Positions 49,432 to 58,955 are shown, counted from the first letter of the stretch. The stretch is DNA of 64,000 bases from Streptomyces chromofuscus (GCF_015160875.1 NZ_CP063374.1:5025501-5089500), one strand, 5' to 3'. Notes: generated by a model from the sequence alone, not told the origin. Numbers and translations are program-made.

Positions 49432-50959
49432 GGATCTCCTCGAAGGCGCCGTCCAGGGAGCCCTGCTGGGCGTCGAACAGGCGGCCGCCGGTCAGGTCGG
49501 CGATGTGCTCCAGCTCGGAGCGGTCGGAGTCGCCGAAGAGGATCGGGAAGACGGGGATGTCGCCCTGCCCGCCGGTGAGCGAGCCGTGGAACGCCTCGAA
49601 GTCCTGGGCGCTCGCGCCGGCGGTGTTCTCCCCGTCGGTCATCAGCACGATCGACGTGAACGTGTCGTCGTCGGCGCCCAGGTGCGCGTACGCCTTCTCC
49701 AGCGAGGTGTAGATCGCCGTGTCGCCCTCGGCCCGGAGCGCCTGGGTGTCGCGGCGGATCCCGTCGAGGCCGGTCTTCGGGTCCGCCGGGTCGACGACAT
49801 GGGTGCGCACGCTCTTCACGGCCGACCCGAACGGCATCAGCGTCACCTCCTCGCGGTCCCGGAAGTCCCCGGTCAGCCCGGCGAGGGCCGCCTTCAGCCG
49901 CTCCAGCCGGTCGCCCTGCATGGAGCCGGAGGTGTCCAGGACGTACACCGTGCGCGACGGGCGGCGCAGTTCGTTCTCGTAGGAGTCGAGCAGGCCGTCG
50001 GCGACGGAACGGCTGCCCGGGAAGGGCAGTTCGCGCCGCCGGCTGGTCTCGAGGTCCCGGGCCGGTGACACCGACGGTACGACCGGGCGGCGCAGGGTGC
50101 GGTTGGTGATCTCCTGCTGGACGCCCGGGGTGCGCAGTGCCTCCGTGAGCCGGCGGACGTCCTCGCGGGCGCCGGCGCTCGCGGACGCCAGGGAGGACAG
50201 CGGGTAGTCCGCGCTCACCACGCCGTCGGTGGGCCGGATCACCGTCAGACCGGGCACGGACGTGAGCACCGACTCGTAGTTGAGCAGCGCGTCGACGGTG
50301 CCGCGCCGGGTGTAGGCGCTCGCCAGCCAGCCCGACGAACCGGACGTCAGCTTCTGCCCCTTGAAGAACTCCCGCAGCCGCGGCGTGGCCTTCTCCACGT
50401 CCGCGTCGGTGAGCGCGGACTGGGCGCCGGAGAGGGCGGAGGCGACGGAGACCAGGGTGGCGAAGCCGGAGTTGGAGCGGGCCGGGTCGGTCATGCCGTA
50501 CGTCAGCCCGCCGTCGCGGACCGCCTGCTCGACCTGGGACCAGGTGACGTCCTCCGGCCGCCAGCCGAGGGCCTGGACGGTGGCCGGCTTCACGCCGATC
50601 GCGACTGGGCTCGACATGATCGGCGTCTCCGACACCACCTTCTTCGCCGCCTCCGGGCGCAGCCGCAGATAGTCGTTGGAGGCCAGCCACACCGCGTCGT
50701 ACGCCTGGTCCGCCTCGCCCCGCGCCAGCAGGTCGACGGCGTCCAGGGTGCCCATGTAAGTGGGCCGGACGGTGATGCCGGTCTCCTCGCGGACCTGCTC
50801 CAGGACGGGCGCCATGTCGCTGAGCTCACTGGAGGCGAGGACGCGCAGCGTGCCGGGCGCGTAGGCGGTGGGGTCGTCGTCGGGGGTGTCCTGCCCGGTG
50901 GTGCAGGCGGTGAGGAGGGTGAGCGCGGCGAGGGTGAGGGCAGCGATCCGGCGTCTCAT
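49418..50959 (-). CDS. lipoprotein with solute-binding and VWA domains
   Basis: 513 residues. Lipobox LLTAC (Cys19), a type 2 periplasmic-binding-protein domain (about 38-315; begins LRVLASSEL) and a von Willebrand A domain (about 330-510) with the MIDAS motif DTSGS (from D342) and TDGE. Such a fusion suggests that a ligand-bound or conformational signal is passed to a metal-dependent adhesion or scaffold domain outside the membrane. ATG 50959 overlaps the telA stop (ATGA). The gene is third in the operon. Confidence 0.9.
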   Translation of the reverse strand: MRRRIAALTLAALTLLTACTTGQDTPDDDPTAYAPGTLRVLASSELSDMAPVLEQVREETGITVRPTYMGTLDAVDLLARGEADQAYDAVWLASNDYLRLRPEAAKKVVSETPIMSSPVAIGVKPATVQALGWRPEDVTWSQVEQAVRDGGLTYGMTDPARSNSGFATLVSVASALSGAQSALTDADVEKATPRLREFFKGQKLTSGSSGWLASAYTRRGTVDALLNYESVLTSVPGLTVIRPTDGVVSADYPLSSLASASAGAREDVRRLTEALRTPGVQQEITNRTLRRPVVPSVSPARDLETSRRRELPFPGSRSVADGLLDSYENELRRPSRTVYVLDTSGSMQGDRLERLKAALAGLTGDFRDREEVTLMPFGSAVKSVRTHVVDPADPKTGLDGIRRDTQALRAEGDTAIYTSLEKAYAHLGADDDTFTSIVLMTDGENTAGASAQDFEAFHGSLTGGQGDIPVFPILFGDSDRSELEHIADLTGGRLFDAQQGSLDGAFEEIRGYQ

Positions 50960-52167
50960 GTCCGGCCCCCTTCCAGGGCGCCCTGCGAGCGGCTGCGCTC
51001 CAGGTGGGCACGGGCGCTGTGCAGTTCGGACGTCAGGGACTCGACGGTCGCGGCCATCGCTTCGGTGGCCTCCACCTTGTAGGTGTCGATGGCGTCGAGC
51101 GTGCGGTAGATCTGCTGGAAGGCGGTCCGCAGGGTCTCCGCGCCGACCGCCGGGTCGGCGGCGATCCGCTGGATCTCGCCGGACTGCGTGGCGAGCATCT
51201 CCGCGTTGCCGCGGATCAGGTCCTCGGTGGTGCCGCGCAGGGCGTTGACCTGGTCGACGACCTTCTTCTGGCTGTCGAGGGCGGAGGCCAGCATCACGGA
51301 GATGCGCAGCGCCGAGACGGTGGTCGTGGCGGCCCGGTCGACGCCCTTGATCAGCTCCTCGTTGTTGCGGCGTACGACGTCCATCGCGAGGTAGCCCTGC
51401 GCGCACACCGCGAGCTGGGTGAGCAGGTCCTGGTGCTTCTGCCGGACGGGGAACAGGACGTCGGCGCGCAGGGTGTCGGCCTGCTGGGGGTCGGCGACGC
51501 GGACGATGTGCTCTTCGACGGCGCTGTCCAGGGCCTCGGTGAGGACGACGTACTCCTGCAGCTTGCCCATGCTCTCCCACAGCCGGACCCGCTCGGTCTG
51601 CAACGCGGCGTTGTCCCGGCGCAGTTCGTCCTGCCCGCCGCGCAGCGAGCCCACGATCCTGTTCAGCGTGCCCTGCGCGGAGGCGTACTTGGCGACGTGG
51701 TCGCGCAGCTTGTTGCCGCCGGGCAGCCGGGAGAGGAACTTGCGCCCCTTGGCGGTGGGCGGGTCGCGCGGGTCGAGGTCCTCGACGACGCGCCGCAGCT
51801 CCACCAGCGACCCGGCGACCTGCGCCTGGGCGTCACCGCCCTTGCCGGGCAGGCTGCGCACGGTCCGCTCCAGCATGCGGTTGGACTGCGCGGCCGCGGT
51901 GCGCATCTCGCCGGCGCCGAGCGCGGTGATCTCACCGACCTTGCCGGCGAACTCGGGTGAGCGGGCGTCGAGGGCGGCGAGGCCGGCGACGTGGTCGGCG
52001 GCCTTGCGGGCCATGTCCGTGCGGACGCTCTCGTCGACGGGGACGAGCCCGCCGGCCTTGTCGCGCGGGACCGCGGACACGGGCTCGGGCGGGGTGAGGG
52101 TGAAGGTGTCGTCGCGGCTGGCGCTGGTGTTCTGGCTGGCGCTGTGGCCGAGGACGTAGTCGCTCAT
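50956..52167 (-). CDS. TelA-family toxic anion resistance protein
   Basis: 403 residues, predominantly helical and coiled, no membrane segment. Matches the TelA/KlaA family: LPGGNKLRDHVAKYASAQG, split as LPGGNKLRDHV and AKYASAQGTLNRIVGSL, and later VLTEALD and ALRISVMLASALDSQKKVVDQV. TelA was named from tellurite resistance plasmids; the true role is probably in membrane-associated stress response with VWA and Ter proteins. The genes before and after are in the same operon (14 bp and 4-bp overlap). Confidence 0.92.
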   Translation of the reverse strand: MSDYVLGHSASQNTSASRDDTFTLTPPEPVSAVPRDKAGGLVPVDESVRTDMARKAADHVAGLAALDARSPEFAGKVGEITALGAGEMRTAAAQSNRMLERTVRSLPGKGGDAQAQVAGSLVELRRVVEDLDPRDPPTAKGRKFLSRLPGGNKLRDHVAKYASAQGTLNRIVGSLRGGQDELRRDNAALQTERVRLWESMGKLQEYVVLTEALDSAVEEHIVRVADPQQADTLRADVLFPVRQKHQDLLTQLAVCAQGYLAMDVVRRNNEELIKGVDRAATTTVSALRISVMLASALDSQKKVVDQVNALRGTTEDLIRGNAEMLATQSGEIQRIAADPAVGAETLRTAFQQIYRTLDAIDTYKVEATEAMAATVESLTSELHSARAHLERSRSQGALEGGRT

Positions 52168-52180
52168 CTGGCTGATTCCC

Positions 52181-53254
52181 CTATCCCCGCGCCCGGCGCG
52201 CCATCTCGTGCAGCACCTCGGAGGTGGGCACGGGCGCCTGACGCACGGTCAGCTTCTGCATGAGGTAGTCGGTGTGGCCGGCGGTGGCCTCGGTGAACTC
52301 GGCGGTGGCGCCCTGCGGGCGGAACCCGTGCCGGACGGCCAGCTCCCGCACCACGGGATCGGTGGAGAGCAGCTGGCCGAGCTCGCGGCCCGCGTCGGTC
52401 AGCGGCACGACGGTGTGGTCGCTGGTGGCGGTGGTGTCCGGGTACAGGACGGTGAGGTCGTCGACGCCCTGGCCCTGCGCGAGCAGGGCGGCGACCTGCG
52501 ACTCGTACACGAGCACGAGCGGGTTGCCGGCTCCGCTGACGAAGTCCCGGAAGGCCCCGTCCGAGCTGGACTGCTGGGCGCCCTGCACGGCGACCAGCTT
52601 GCGCAGCAGCGGCGCGGTGCGCCGCACGTCGGCGTCGTTCGTGACGACCTTGCCGTCGTTGTCGACGTAGGAGGCGGCGGCGAGGTACAGGGCGCCGGAG
52701 TTGGAGGTGACGGGGTCGGTGCTGGCGATGTAGAGCGTCCCGCTCAACTCGCCGTACCGATCGGCCCCCTTGAGCTGCTGCCAGGTCCGGTCGTCCCGGG
52801 CGGCGTCGAGATGGGCGCCCATCCTCAGTGTGCCGCGGTGGGCCTCGTCGAGCGTGGCGAGCCCGTTGGCCTCGAGCACCTCGGCGGCGTTGCGGTGCGC
52901 CACGACCACGAGGGGCGAGTAGAAGGGGCGGGGCAGCGGCTGCTGCGCCCCGTACTTCTCGGCCAGCGCGTCGGCGGGCGCCTTGCTGGACGGGAAGGCG
53001 AAGTCGTAACCCTTCAGGTCGAGGTCCTCCATGGCCCATGACCCGGACGGCTCCGCCCGCACGGTGTAGCCCTTGGCGGCAAGGGCGTCCACCACCTGGG
53101 GATCGGCGAAGAACTCGGCCTTCTCCGACCCGACCACCGCGCGCACGGTCTTCGTTGCCATGCCTTGGTCCCCGTTGTCCCGGCCCGCCACGACGGCCGC
53201 CACCACGCCGCCGATCAGCAGTACCGCGAGGACAATCCCTGTGATTCGTCTCAC
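52181..53254 (-). CDS. membrane-anchored extracellular solute-binding-like protein
   Basis: 357 residues. An uncleaved N-terminal helix (about 5-24; VRRITGIVLAVLLIGGVV as the anchor, shown as GIVLAVLLIGGVV) and a type 2 periplasmic-binding fold (about 40-340). It resembles the binding half of the VWA lipoprotein further along the operon: both have a TSNSGALYLA or SNSGFATLVS segment. No transporter permease is nearby, so it is more likely a sensor or scaffold than part of an importer. GTG 53254 starts one base after a perfect 18-bp palindrome. First gene of the operon. Confidence 0.85.
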   Translation of the reverse strand: MRRITGIVLAVLLIGGVVAAVVAGRDNGDQGMATKTVRAVVGSEKAEFFADPQVVDALAAKGYTVRAEPSGSWAMEDLDLKGYDFAFPSSKAPADALAEKYGAQQPLPRPFYSPLVVVAHRNAAEVLEANGLATLDEAHRGTLRMGAHLDAARDDRTWQQLKGADRYGELSGTLYIASTDPVTSNSGALYLAAASYVDNDGKVVTNDADVRRTAPLLRKLVAVQGAQQSSSDGAFRDFVSGAGNPLVLVYESQVAALLAQGQGVDDLTVLYPDTTATSDHTVVPLTDAGRELGQLLSTDPVVRELAVRHGFRPQGATAEFTEATAGHTDYLMQKLTVRQAPVPTSEVLHEMARRARG

Positions 53255-53255
53255 G

Positions 53256-53273
53256 CCGGGAGCGTGCTCCCGG
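53256..53273. promoter_or_regulatory. palindrome touching the start codon of the TelA operon
   Basis: CCGGGAGC-GT-GCTCCCGG, a perfect 8-2-8 inverted repeat ending one base from the GTG of the first gene. It could be a repressor site or an mRNA hairpin that hides the GGGAG ribosome site. Confidence 0.45.
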
Positions 53274-53517
53274 AACCCGACGTTCCCCGGTGTCGACGGT
53301 GAACGACCGGTGACGTACCAGTCCCGGCACGGCAACGCCGCGAGGGGCGCGGGGAACTGCGCGATCAACCACGAACAACAGACAGCCGCGAGCCGACAAG
53401 AAGTCCCACGCCCCATAGGCGCGTCGGATCAAGCCGACGCAGTGCTGTGGCACCCGGTCCGCGCGTCGCTGCGGGTGCACGCGGACCGGGGCCGTCAGGG
53501 GGAGCCCGTGAGGGGAC

Positions 53518-53934
53518 TCAGGGGGACGCGAGCCGGCGGGGCTCGAGAGCCTTGGCGTGGGCGTCCATCCGCTGGGCGGCGAGGATCGCCGCCGCCGTGT
53601 CCGCGCGGGACGCGGCGACGACCAGCGCACGCCCGGCCAGCGCGTGGGCGCGCCGGTGCAGCGCGGCGAGGTGCGGTTCGGCGGTAGCGGTCGCCGGGGT
53701 GCGGGCCGGCGTACGGCCGCCCCGCAGCCGGGCCACCTGCTCCGCGAGTCGTGCGGCGGCGGCGTTCAGGTCGTCGGACGGGGCCAGCGCGCTCAGCTCG
53801 TCGGTGACGGCGAGCAGTGCCGCGAGGTGCCCGGCGAGCTGGATGTCCAGCTCTTCCTCACGTGACCGGTGGGGGAAGTCGGACGCGGTGCCGGCCATCG
53901 TGTGGACCGACTTGGCGCGGATCGGTTCGTACAT
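53518..53934 (-). CDS. conserved hypothetical protein
   Basis: 138 residues, Ala/Leu-rich and entirely helical (two long amphipathic segments, about 25-75 and 88-130), no membrane segment. The N-terminus MYEPIRAKSVHTM is distinctive and an AGGAGG ribosome site lies seven bases before ATG 53934, so the gene is real. I do not recognise a domain. It is alone between the TelA operon and the aminotransferase gene. Confidence 0.8.
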   Translation of the reverse strand: MYEPIRAKSVHTMAGTASDFPHRSREEELDIQLAGHLAALLAVTDELSALAPSDDLNAAAARLAEQVARLRGGRTPARTPATATAEPHLAALHRRAHALAGRALVVAASRADTAAAILAAQRMDAHAKALEPRRLASP

Positions 53935-54034
53935 GGGACGGCCTCCTGTGCTCGGCAGAAAACATCCTACCTTGGATTTCGTCTAAAGTTGAGCCGTTCG
54001 CACACAAGGGGTCGGTGTCCACGCAGGGTGAGCG

Positions 54035-55246
54035 TCAGTGCTGGCCGTACCCGTCCAGGAACGAGCCGATCCGGCCGATGGCGTCCCGCAGGTCGGCGAC
54101 CGTGGGCAGCGTGACGACCCGGAAGTGGTCCGGCTCCGTCCAGTTGAAGCCCGTGCCGTGCACGACCATGATTTTCTCGCGCCGGAGCAGGTCCAGGACC
54201 AGCCGCCGGTCGTCCTTGATCTTGAAGACCTTGGGGTCCAGGCGGGGGAAGAGGTACAGGGCGCCCTTCGGGCGGACGCAGGTCACGCCCGGGATCTGCG
54301 TCAGCATCTCGTAGGCCACGTCCATCTGCTCCCGCAGCCGGCCGCCCGGCAGCACCAGGTCGTTGATCGACTGGCGTCCGCTCAGCGCGGCGACCACGCC
54401 GTGCTGGCCCGGCATGTTCGCGCACAGGCGCATGTTCGCCAGGATCGTCAGGCCCTCGATGTAGGAGTCGGCGTGCGCGCGCGGACCGGAGATCGACATC
54501 CAGCCGACCCGGTAGCCGGCCACCCGGTACGCCTTCGACATGCCGTTGAAGGTGAGGGTGAGCAGATCGGGGGCGATCGAGGCCGTCGGGACGTGCGTCG
54601 CGCCGTCGTACAGGATCCTGTCGTAGATCTCGTCCGAGCAGACCAACAGGTTGTGGCGGCGGGCGATGTCGGTCAGGCCCTTGAGCACCGCCTTGTCGTA
54701 GACCGCGCCGGTCGGGTTGTTCGGGTTGATGATCACGATCGCCTTGGTGCGGTCGGTGACCTTGCGCTCGACGTCGGCGAGGTCCGGCATCCAGTCGGAC
54801 TGCTCGTCGCAGCGGTAGTGCACGGCCGTACCGCCGGACAGGGACACGGCGGCCGTCCACAGCGGGTAGTCCGGCGCCGGGACGAGAACCTCGTCGCCGT
54901 CGTCCAGCAGGCCCTGCATCGCCATGGTGATCAGCTCGGAGACGCCGTTGCCGATGAAGACGTGCTCGACGTCCGTCTCGATGCCGAGGGTCTGGTTGTG
55001 CATGACGACCGCCCGGCGCGCGGCCAGCAGGCCCTTGGCGTCGCCGTAGCCGTGGGCCGTCGACACGTTGCGGAGGATGTCCTCCAGGATCTCCGGCGGG
55101 CACTCGAAGCCGAAGGCGGCCGGGTTGCCGGTGTTCAGCTTCAGGATGCGGTGACCTGCCGCTTCCAGGCGCATCGCCTCTTCGAGAACCGGGCCCCGGA
55201 TCTCGTAACAGACGTTCGCGAGCTTCGTCGACTGGATCACCTGCAT
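54035..55246 (-). CDS. class I/II PLP aminotransferase, AlaA/AspC-like
   Basis: 403 residues. PLP lysine K238 in the SKAYR motif, NPNNPTG for cofactor contact, and Arg in VVTLP for the substrate carboxylate. The sequence MRLEAAGHRILKLNTGNP, split as MRLEAAGHRI and LKLNTGNPAAFGF, is typical of alanine-synthesising aminotransferases (AlaA). It likely makes alanine from pyruvate and glutamate. Start ATG 55246 follows TAAGCT by eight bases with no ribosome site, so the mRNA may be leaderless. Divergent from a secreted Thr-rich protein gene. Confidence 0.92.
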   Translation of the reverse strand: MQVIQSTKLANVCYEIRGPVLEEAMRLEAAGHRILKLNTGNPAAFGFECPPEILEDILRNVSTAHGYGDAKGLLAARRAVVMHNQTLGIETDVEHVFIGNGVSELITMAMQGLLDDGDEVLVPAPDYPLWTAAVSLSGGTAVHYRCDEQSDWMPDLADVERKVTDRTKAIVIINPNNPTGAVYDKAVLKGLTDIARRHNLLVCSDEIYDRILYDGATHVPTASIAPDLLTLTFNGMSKAYRVAGYRVGWMSISGPRAHADSYIEGLTILANMRLCANMPGQHGVVAALSGRQSINDLVLPGGRLREQMDVAYEMLTQIPGVTCVRPKGALYLFPRLDPKVFKIKDDRRLVLDLLRREKIMVVHGTGFNWTEPDHFRVVTLPTVADLRDAIGRIGSFLDGYGQH

Positions 55247-55370
55247 GTCTGGGAGCTTACGACCGCATAACGGGTCACGGCTCGTGCTTTCCGCCACATG
55301 AGACGCCGGTTCGGGCTTGCGAGCACTGTCGCTGTCCCTGAAATACTGGGAGTCTCTAGAATGCGTGGCC

Positions 55371-56006
55371 ATGTCAGAGCCTGCCCGAACGGGTGAACCT
55401 CAGAGTGCGCCGATGGTGTACCTGCCGCAGCCGCCGCCGGAGCAGATACCGGCCTACGACGAGTACGCCGACCCGGCGGCGGCACACGGTTGGGAGAACG
55501 CCTACGACGAGACGAGCGAGCTGCCGCCGGTGACGCCCTCCGGGCCCCGCCGCTCCCGTCGCAAGCCCAGCCTCTGGCGGCAGCGGCGGGTGGCGGTGAC
55601 CGCGGGTGCGGTGGGCGCGGTGTCCGTGGCGGCGCTGATCGCCGGGTTCTCCTTCTCCGGCTCGCCCTCCGGCGACGGCACGCAGGACAAGCAGGACAGG
55701 ACGACCTCGACGTCGGACGACGCAGACCCGGCGACGCCGTCGGGGGCGGAGGCGGGCGGTGGCGACGGCACGTCCGCCGCGCCCACGTCGCCGGGCGGCG
55801 GAGCCGGCGCCGCCGTGTCCCCGTCCGCCACCACGTCCGCTGGCGGCGGCGGCTCCGAGTCGCCCGGCTCGAAAACGCCCGGCGAGGAGCCCACGACCGC
55901 GCCGACCACGACAACGGCTCCCAGCGCGACACCGACCGCCGACGATCCGGCGACCGACGACGACAACCCGGGCAACGGCCGGGGCGCCAGCAAGCGGCCC
56001 AGGTAG
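55371..56006 (+). CDS. Ser/Thr/Pro-rich membrane-anchored protein
   Basis: 211 residues. A cytosolic Pro-rich N-terminus (about 1-60, with PQPPPEQIPAYDEY), a basic flank, a membrane helix (about 75-97), and a low-complexity outer tail rich in Gly, Ser, Thr and Pro (about 100-211). It resembles the C-terminal extracellular tails of Ser/Thr kinases or anti-sigma-like proteins but has no recognisable domain. TAGAAT (55357-55362) lies just before ATG 55371, and no ribosome site is seen. The low-complexity tail is possibly O-mannosylated in Streptomyces; this is inference. Confidence 0.75.
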   Translation: MSEPARTGEPQSAPMVYLPQPPPEQIPAYDEYADPAAAHGWENAYDETSELPPVTPSGPRRSRRKPSLWRQRRVAVTAGAVGAVSVAALIAGFSFSGSPSGDGTQDKQDRTTSTSDDADPATPSGAEAGGGDGTSAAPTSPGGGAGAAVSPSATTSAGGGGSESPGSKTPGEEPTTAPTTTTAPSATPTADDPATDDDNPGNGRGASKRPR

Positions 56007-56021
56007 CCAGGGAGCGAGAAC

Positions 56022-57638
56022 TCAGGCCGGGGTGGGGGACCTGCGCACCGCCCGCCCCGCCAGGACGTCCGTGCGCCGCCCGTCCTCGATCACGAAGCGG
56101 CCGTCGATCAGCACGTGCGGGATGCCCGTCGGGAGCGTGCGCGGCCGGTCGAAGGTGGAGCCCGCCGCGACCGCGGCCGGGTCGAAGAGCACCAGGTCGG
56201 CCCGGTACCCCTCGCGGATCACGCCCCGGTCCGGCAGCCGCAGCCGGGCCGCCGGTCGCCCGGTCAGCCGGGCCACGCACTCCTCCAGCGACAGCACCCC
56301 CAGTTCCCGGACGTACCGGCCGAGATAGTGCGGGAACGTGCCGTATGCGCGCGGGTGCGGCTTGGCGCCCTGCAGGATGCCGTCCGAGCCGCCCGTGTGC
56401 ACCCGGTGCCGCATGATGGCCCGGACGTTCTCCTCGTGACCGACGTGCTGCAGGATCGTCGGGCCGAGCCGGTCCTCGACCAGCAGCCGCCGGGCGGTGA
56501 CCCACGGCGCCTCGCCGCGCAGGGCCGCCGACTCCTGCACCGTACGGCCGACGTACGCCTGGAGGGCGGGGTCGGTCACGCCGGAGATCTCGATCGTGTC
56601 CCACTCGACCGGTACGCCGTGACAGCCGTCCGCGCCCACCACCTCCAGGTCGTGGCGGATGCGCTCGGCGGTGGCGTCGTCCCTCAGCCGCCGCAGGATC
56701 CGCTCCGGGCCGCCCTCGCCCGCCCAGCTCGGCAGCAGCGCCACCAGCGTCGTGCAGCCGGGGGTGTAGGGGTACGTGTCCAGGCTGATGTCCGCTCCGG
56801 CCGCGAGGGCCTCGTCGAGCAGGGACAGCAGCTCGGGCGCGCGGCCCTTGTTGACGCCGAAGTTCATGGTGGCGTGCGCGAGGTGCAGCGGGCAGCCGGC
56901 CTCCCGGGTGAGGGCGACCATCTCCTCGTACGCCTGGAGCGCCCCGGCCCCGTACGAGCGGTGGTGCGGGCAGTAGTAGCCGCCGTACTCCGCCACCACC
57001 CGGCACAGCTCGGTCAGCTCGGCGTCCTTCGCGTACATGCCGGGCGTGTAGGTGAGCCCCGACGACATCCCGACCGCGCCCTGCTCCAGGCCCTGCGCCA
57101 CCAGCCGCCGCATCCGCTCCAGCTCGTCCGGCGTGGCCGGCCGGTCCTCCCAGCCGACGACCAGCGCGCGGACCGTCCCCTGGGGGACCAGGTAGGCCGC
57201 GTTGACCGCGACGCCCGCGTCCAGCCGGTCCAGGTACTCGCCCACCGAACGCCAGTCGAAGTCGATGTCGTCGCCGTAGCCGTTCCAGCCGGTGATGGCA
57301 CGGCGGACCTCGGCCAGCGTGCGGTCGTCGACGGGGGCGTAGGACAGCCCGTCCTGGCCGATGACCTCCAGGGTCACGCCCTGCGCGGCCTTCGCGCTGT
57401 GGTCGGGGTCCCGCAGCAGGGCGAGGTCGCTGTGGGCGTGCATGTCGATGAAGCCGGGCGAGAGGACCAGGCCCTCCGCGTCCAGCTCCCTGGTGGCGGT
57501 GGGGCGCTGGCAGCCCGCCGCCGCGGCCTCCTTGACGATCGACACGATCCGGCCGTCGTCGACCACGACGTCGGCGCGGTAGGCGGGGGCGCCGGTGCCG
57601 TCGACGACGTCCGCGTCACGGATGACGAGGTCTGCCAT
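56022..57638 (-). CDS. N-acyl-D-amino-acid deacylase (amidohydrolase)
   Basis: 538 residues. Amidohydrolase barrel with the metal motif HAHSD (H67, H69), further ligands in CPHHRSY and HLAHATMN, and GSDGILQG toward the end. The closest family is D-aminoacylase/N-acyl-D-glutamate deacylase, which frees D-amino acids from N-acyl forms. It sits 10 bp downstream of a D-serine-dehydratase-like gene in the same direction, so together they would release and deaminate D-amino acids. Control is probably by the IclR protein through the operator at 58956. Confidence 0.92.
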   Translation of the reverse strand: MADLVIRDADVVDGTGAPAYRADVVVDDGRIVSIVKEAAAAGCQRPTATRELDAEGLVLSPGFIDMHAHSDLALLRDPDHSAKAAQGVTLEVIGQDGLSYAPVDDRTLAEVRRAITGWNGYGDDIDFDWRSVGEYLDRLDAGVAVNAAYLVPQGTVRALVVGWEDRPATPDELERMRRLVAQGLEQGAVGMSSGLTYTPGMYAKDAELTELCRVVAEYGGYYCPHHRSYGAGALQAYEEMVALTREAGCPLHLAHATMNFGVNKGRAPELLSLLDEALAAGADISLDTYPYTPGCTTLVALLPSWAGEGGPERILRRLRDDATAERIRHDLEVVGADGCHGVPVEWDTIEISGVTDPALQAYVGRTVQESAALRGEAPWVTARRLLVEDRLGPTILQHVGHEENVRAIMRHRVHTGGSDGILQGAKPHPRAYGTFPHYLGRYVRELGVLSLEECVARLTGRPAARLRLPDRGVIREGYRADLVLFDPAAVAAGSTFDRPRTLPTGIPHVLIDGRFVIEDGRRTDVLAGRAVRRSPTPA

Positions 57639-57648
57639 GCCGGTCCTC

Positions 57649-58935
57649 CTAGAAGAACGTGCGGATGTAGTCGACGACCGTGCCGTCCGCCTCGGCCACC
57701 GGGATGAACTGCCACTTGTCGAACGACGTGCACGGGTGGGAGAGCCCCATGCCGAGCCAGTCCCCGACGCGGAGGTCCGCCTCCGGGCCGGTGCGCAGCC
57801 AGGCGTGCTGGTCGGACAGCGCGGTGACCTCGATGCCGGTCGCCGGACGCTCGTCGTCGCCCCGCCGCACGACCTGGGCGAGAGGCAGGTCGAGGTCGTA
57901 CGCCGCGTCCCGCTTGCCCGCGTTGACGAAGGCCTGCTCCGGCGTCGGCCGCGACACCACCTGCGCCCACAGCCGGAACGCGGGCTCCAGGGCGCCCTCC
58001 CGCGACACCCGGTTGAAGGGCGTCAGCTTCCGGTAGTGGCCGTCGTCGTGCGAGACGTACGCGCCGGAGCGCAGCAGCTTCAGCACCGGTGCGCTCAGCT
58101 CGGGGATCTCCGCGAACACGTCCGCCACCGCGTCGAACCAGGCGCTGCCGCCCGCGCTGACCACGATCTCCTCGCGGCCCTGGAACCGGCCCGCCTTGTC
58201 GAAGTCCGCCGCCAGCGCCACCAGCCGGCGCAGCCACGCGCGCACCCGCTCGGGGTCCGCCCGAGGCACCTCGCCCTCGTAGCCCGCGACGCCGGCCAGG
58301 CGCAGGGCCGGTGCGGCGGCCACCGCGTCGGCGACCGCCGCGCACTCCGCCTCCGTACGCACGCCGGTGCGGGCGCCCTCGCCGGCGGCGAGTTCCACGA
58401 CGACGTCCACGGGGCGCTCCGTGCCGCGCAGCGCCGCGTCCATCAGCTCGACGCCGCGCACGGAGTCGACGTAGCAGACGAACGCGAAGGAGGGGTCGGC
58501 GGCCAGCTCGCCGGCGATCCAGCGCAGGGCCGCCGCGTCCACCAGCTCGTTGGCCAGGAAGATCCGCCGGATCCCGAACGCCCGCGCCACCCGCACCTGG
58601 TGCGGCACCGCGAGCGTGATGCCCCACGCGCCCCGCTCGATCTGCCGCTGGAAGAGCTGCGGGGCCATGGTGGTCTTGCCGTGCGGAGCGAAGGCGAGGC
58701 TGTGGCGGGTGGCGTACTCCGCCATGAGCCGGAGGTTGTGCTCCAGGTGCTCGGCGGAGAGGGCGAGGACCGGGGTGGTGAAGCCGTCGGTGAAGAGGTT
58801 GCGGCGCTGGGCGGCGAGTTCGGCGACGGTGAGGCCGTCGGCGTCGGGCGGGAGGCCCTTGAAGCGGTGGTCGACGCGTTCCTCGGCGAGGCCGGCGAGC
58901 TGGTCAGTGGCGGGGGAGCCGGGGTCGAGGGCCAT
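57649..58935 (-). CDS. D-serine dehydratase-like / amino acid deaminase, DSD1 type
   Basis: 428 residues. N-terminal alanine-racemase-type PLP barrel with the PLP Lys87 in FAPHGKTTM and a C-terminal D-serine-dehydratase-like beta domain (from about 275, LRSGAYVSHDDGHY). It should cleave D-serine, D-threonine or a related 3-hydroxy-D-amino acid to a keto acid and ammonia. The imine product would be handled by the RidA protein encoded in the divergent operon. ATG 58935 has GGGAGG about five bases upstream. The operator palindrome lies 21-39 bases upstream. Confidence 0.9.
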   Translation of the reverse strand: MALDPGSPATDQLAGLAEERVDHRFKGLPPDADGLTVAELAAQRRNLFTDGFTTPVLALSAEHLEHNLRLMAEYATRHSLAFAPHGKTTMAPQLFQRQIERGAWGITLAVPHQVRVARAFGIRRIFLANELVDAAALRWIAGELAADPSFAFVCYVDSVRGVELMDAALRGTERPVDVVVELAAGEGARTGVRTEAECAAVADAVAAAPALRLAGVAGYEGEVPRADPERVRAWLRRLVALAADFDKAGRFQGREEIVVSAGGSAWFDAVADVFAEIPELSAPVLKLLRSGAYVSHDDGHYRKLTPFNRVSREGALEPAFRLWAQVVSRPTPEQAFVNAGKRDAAYDLDLPLAQVVRRGDDERPATGIEVTALSDQHAWLRTGPEADLRVGDWLGMGLSHPCTSFDKWQFIPVAEADGTVVDYIRTFF

Positions 58936-58955
58936 GAAGCCTCCCTGATCTGGTG

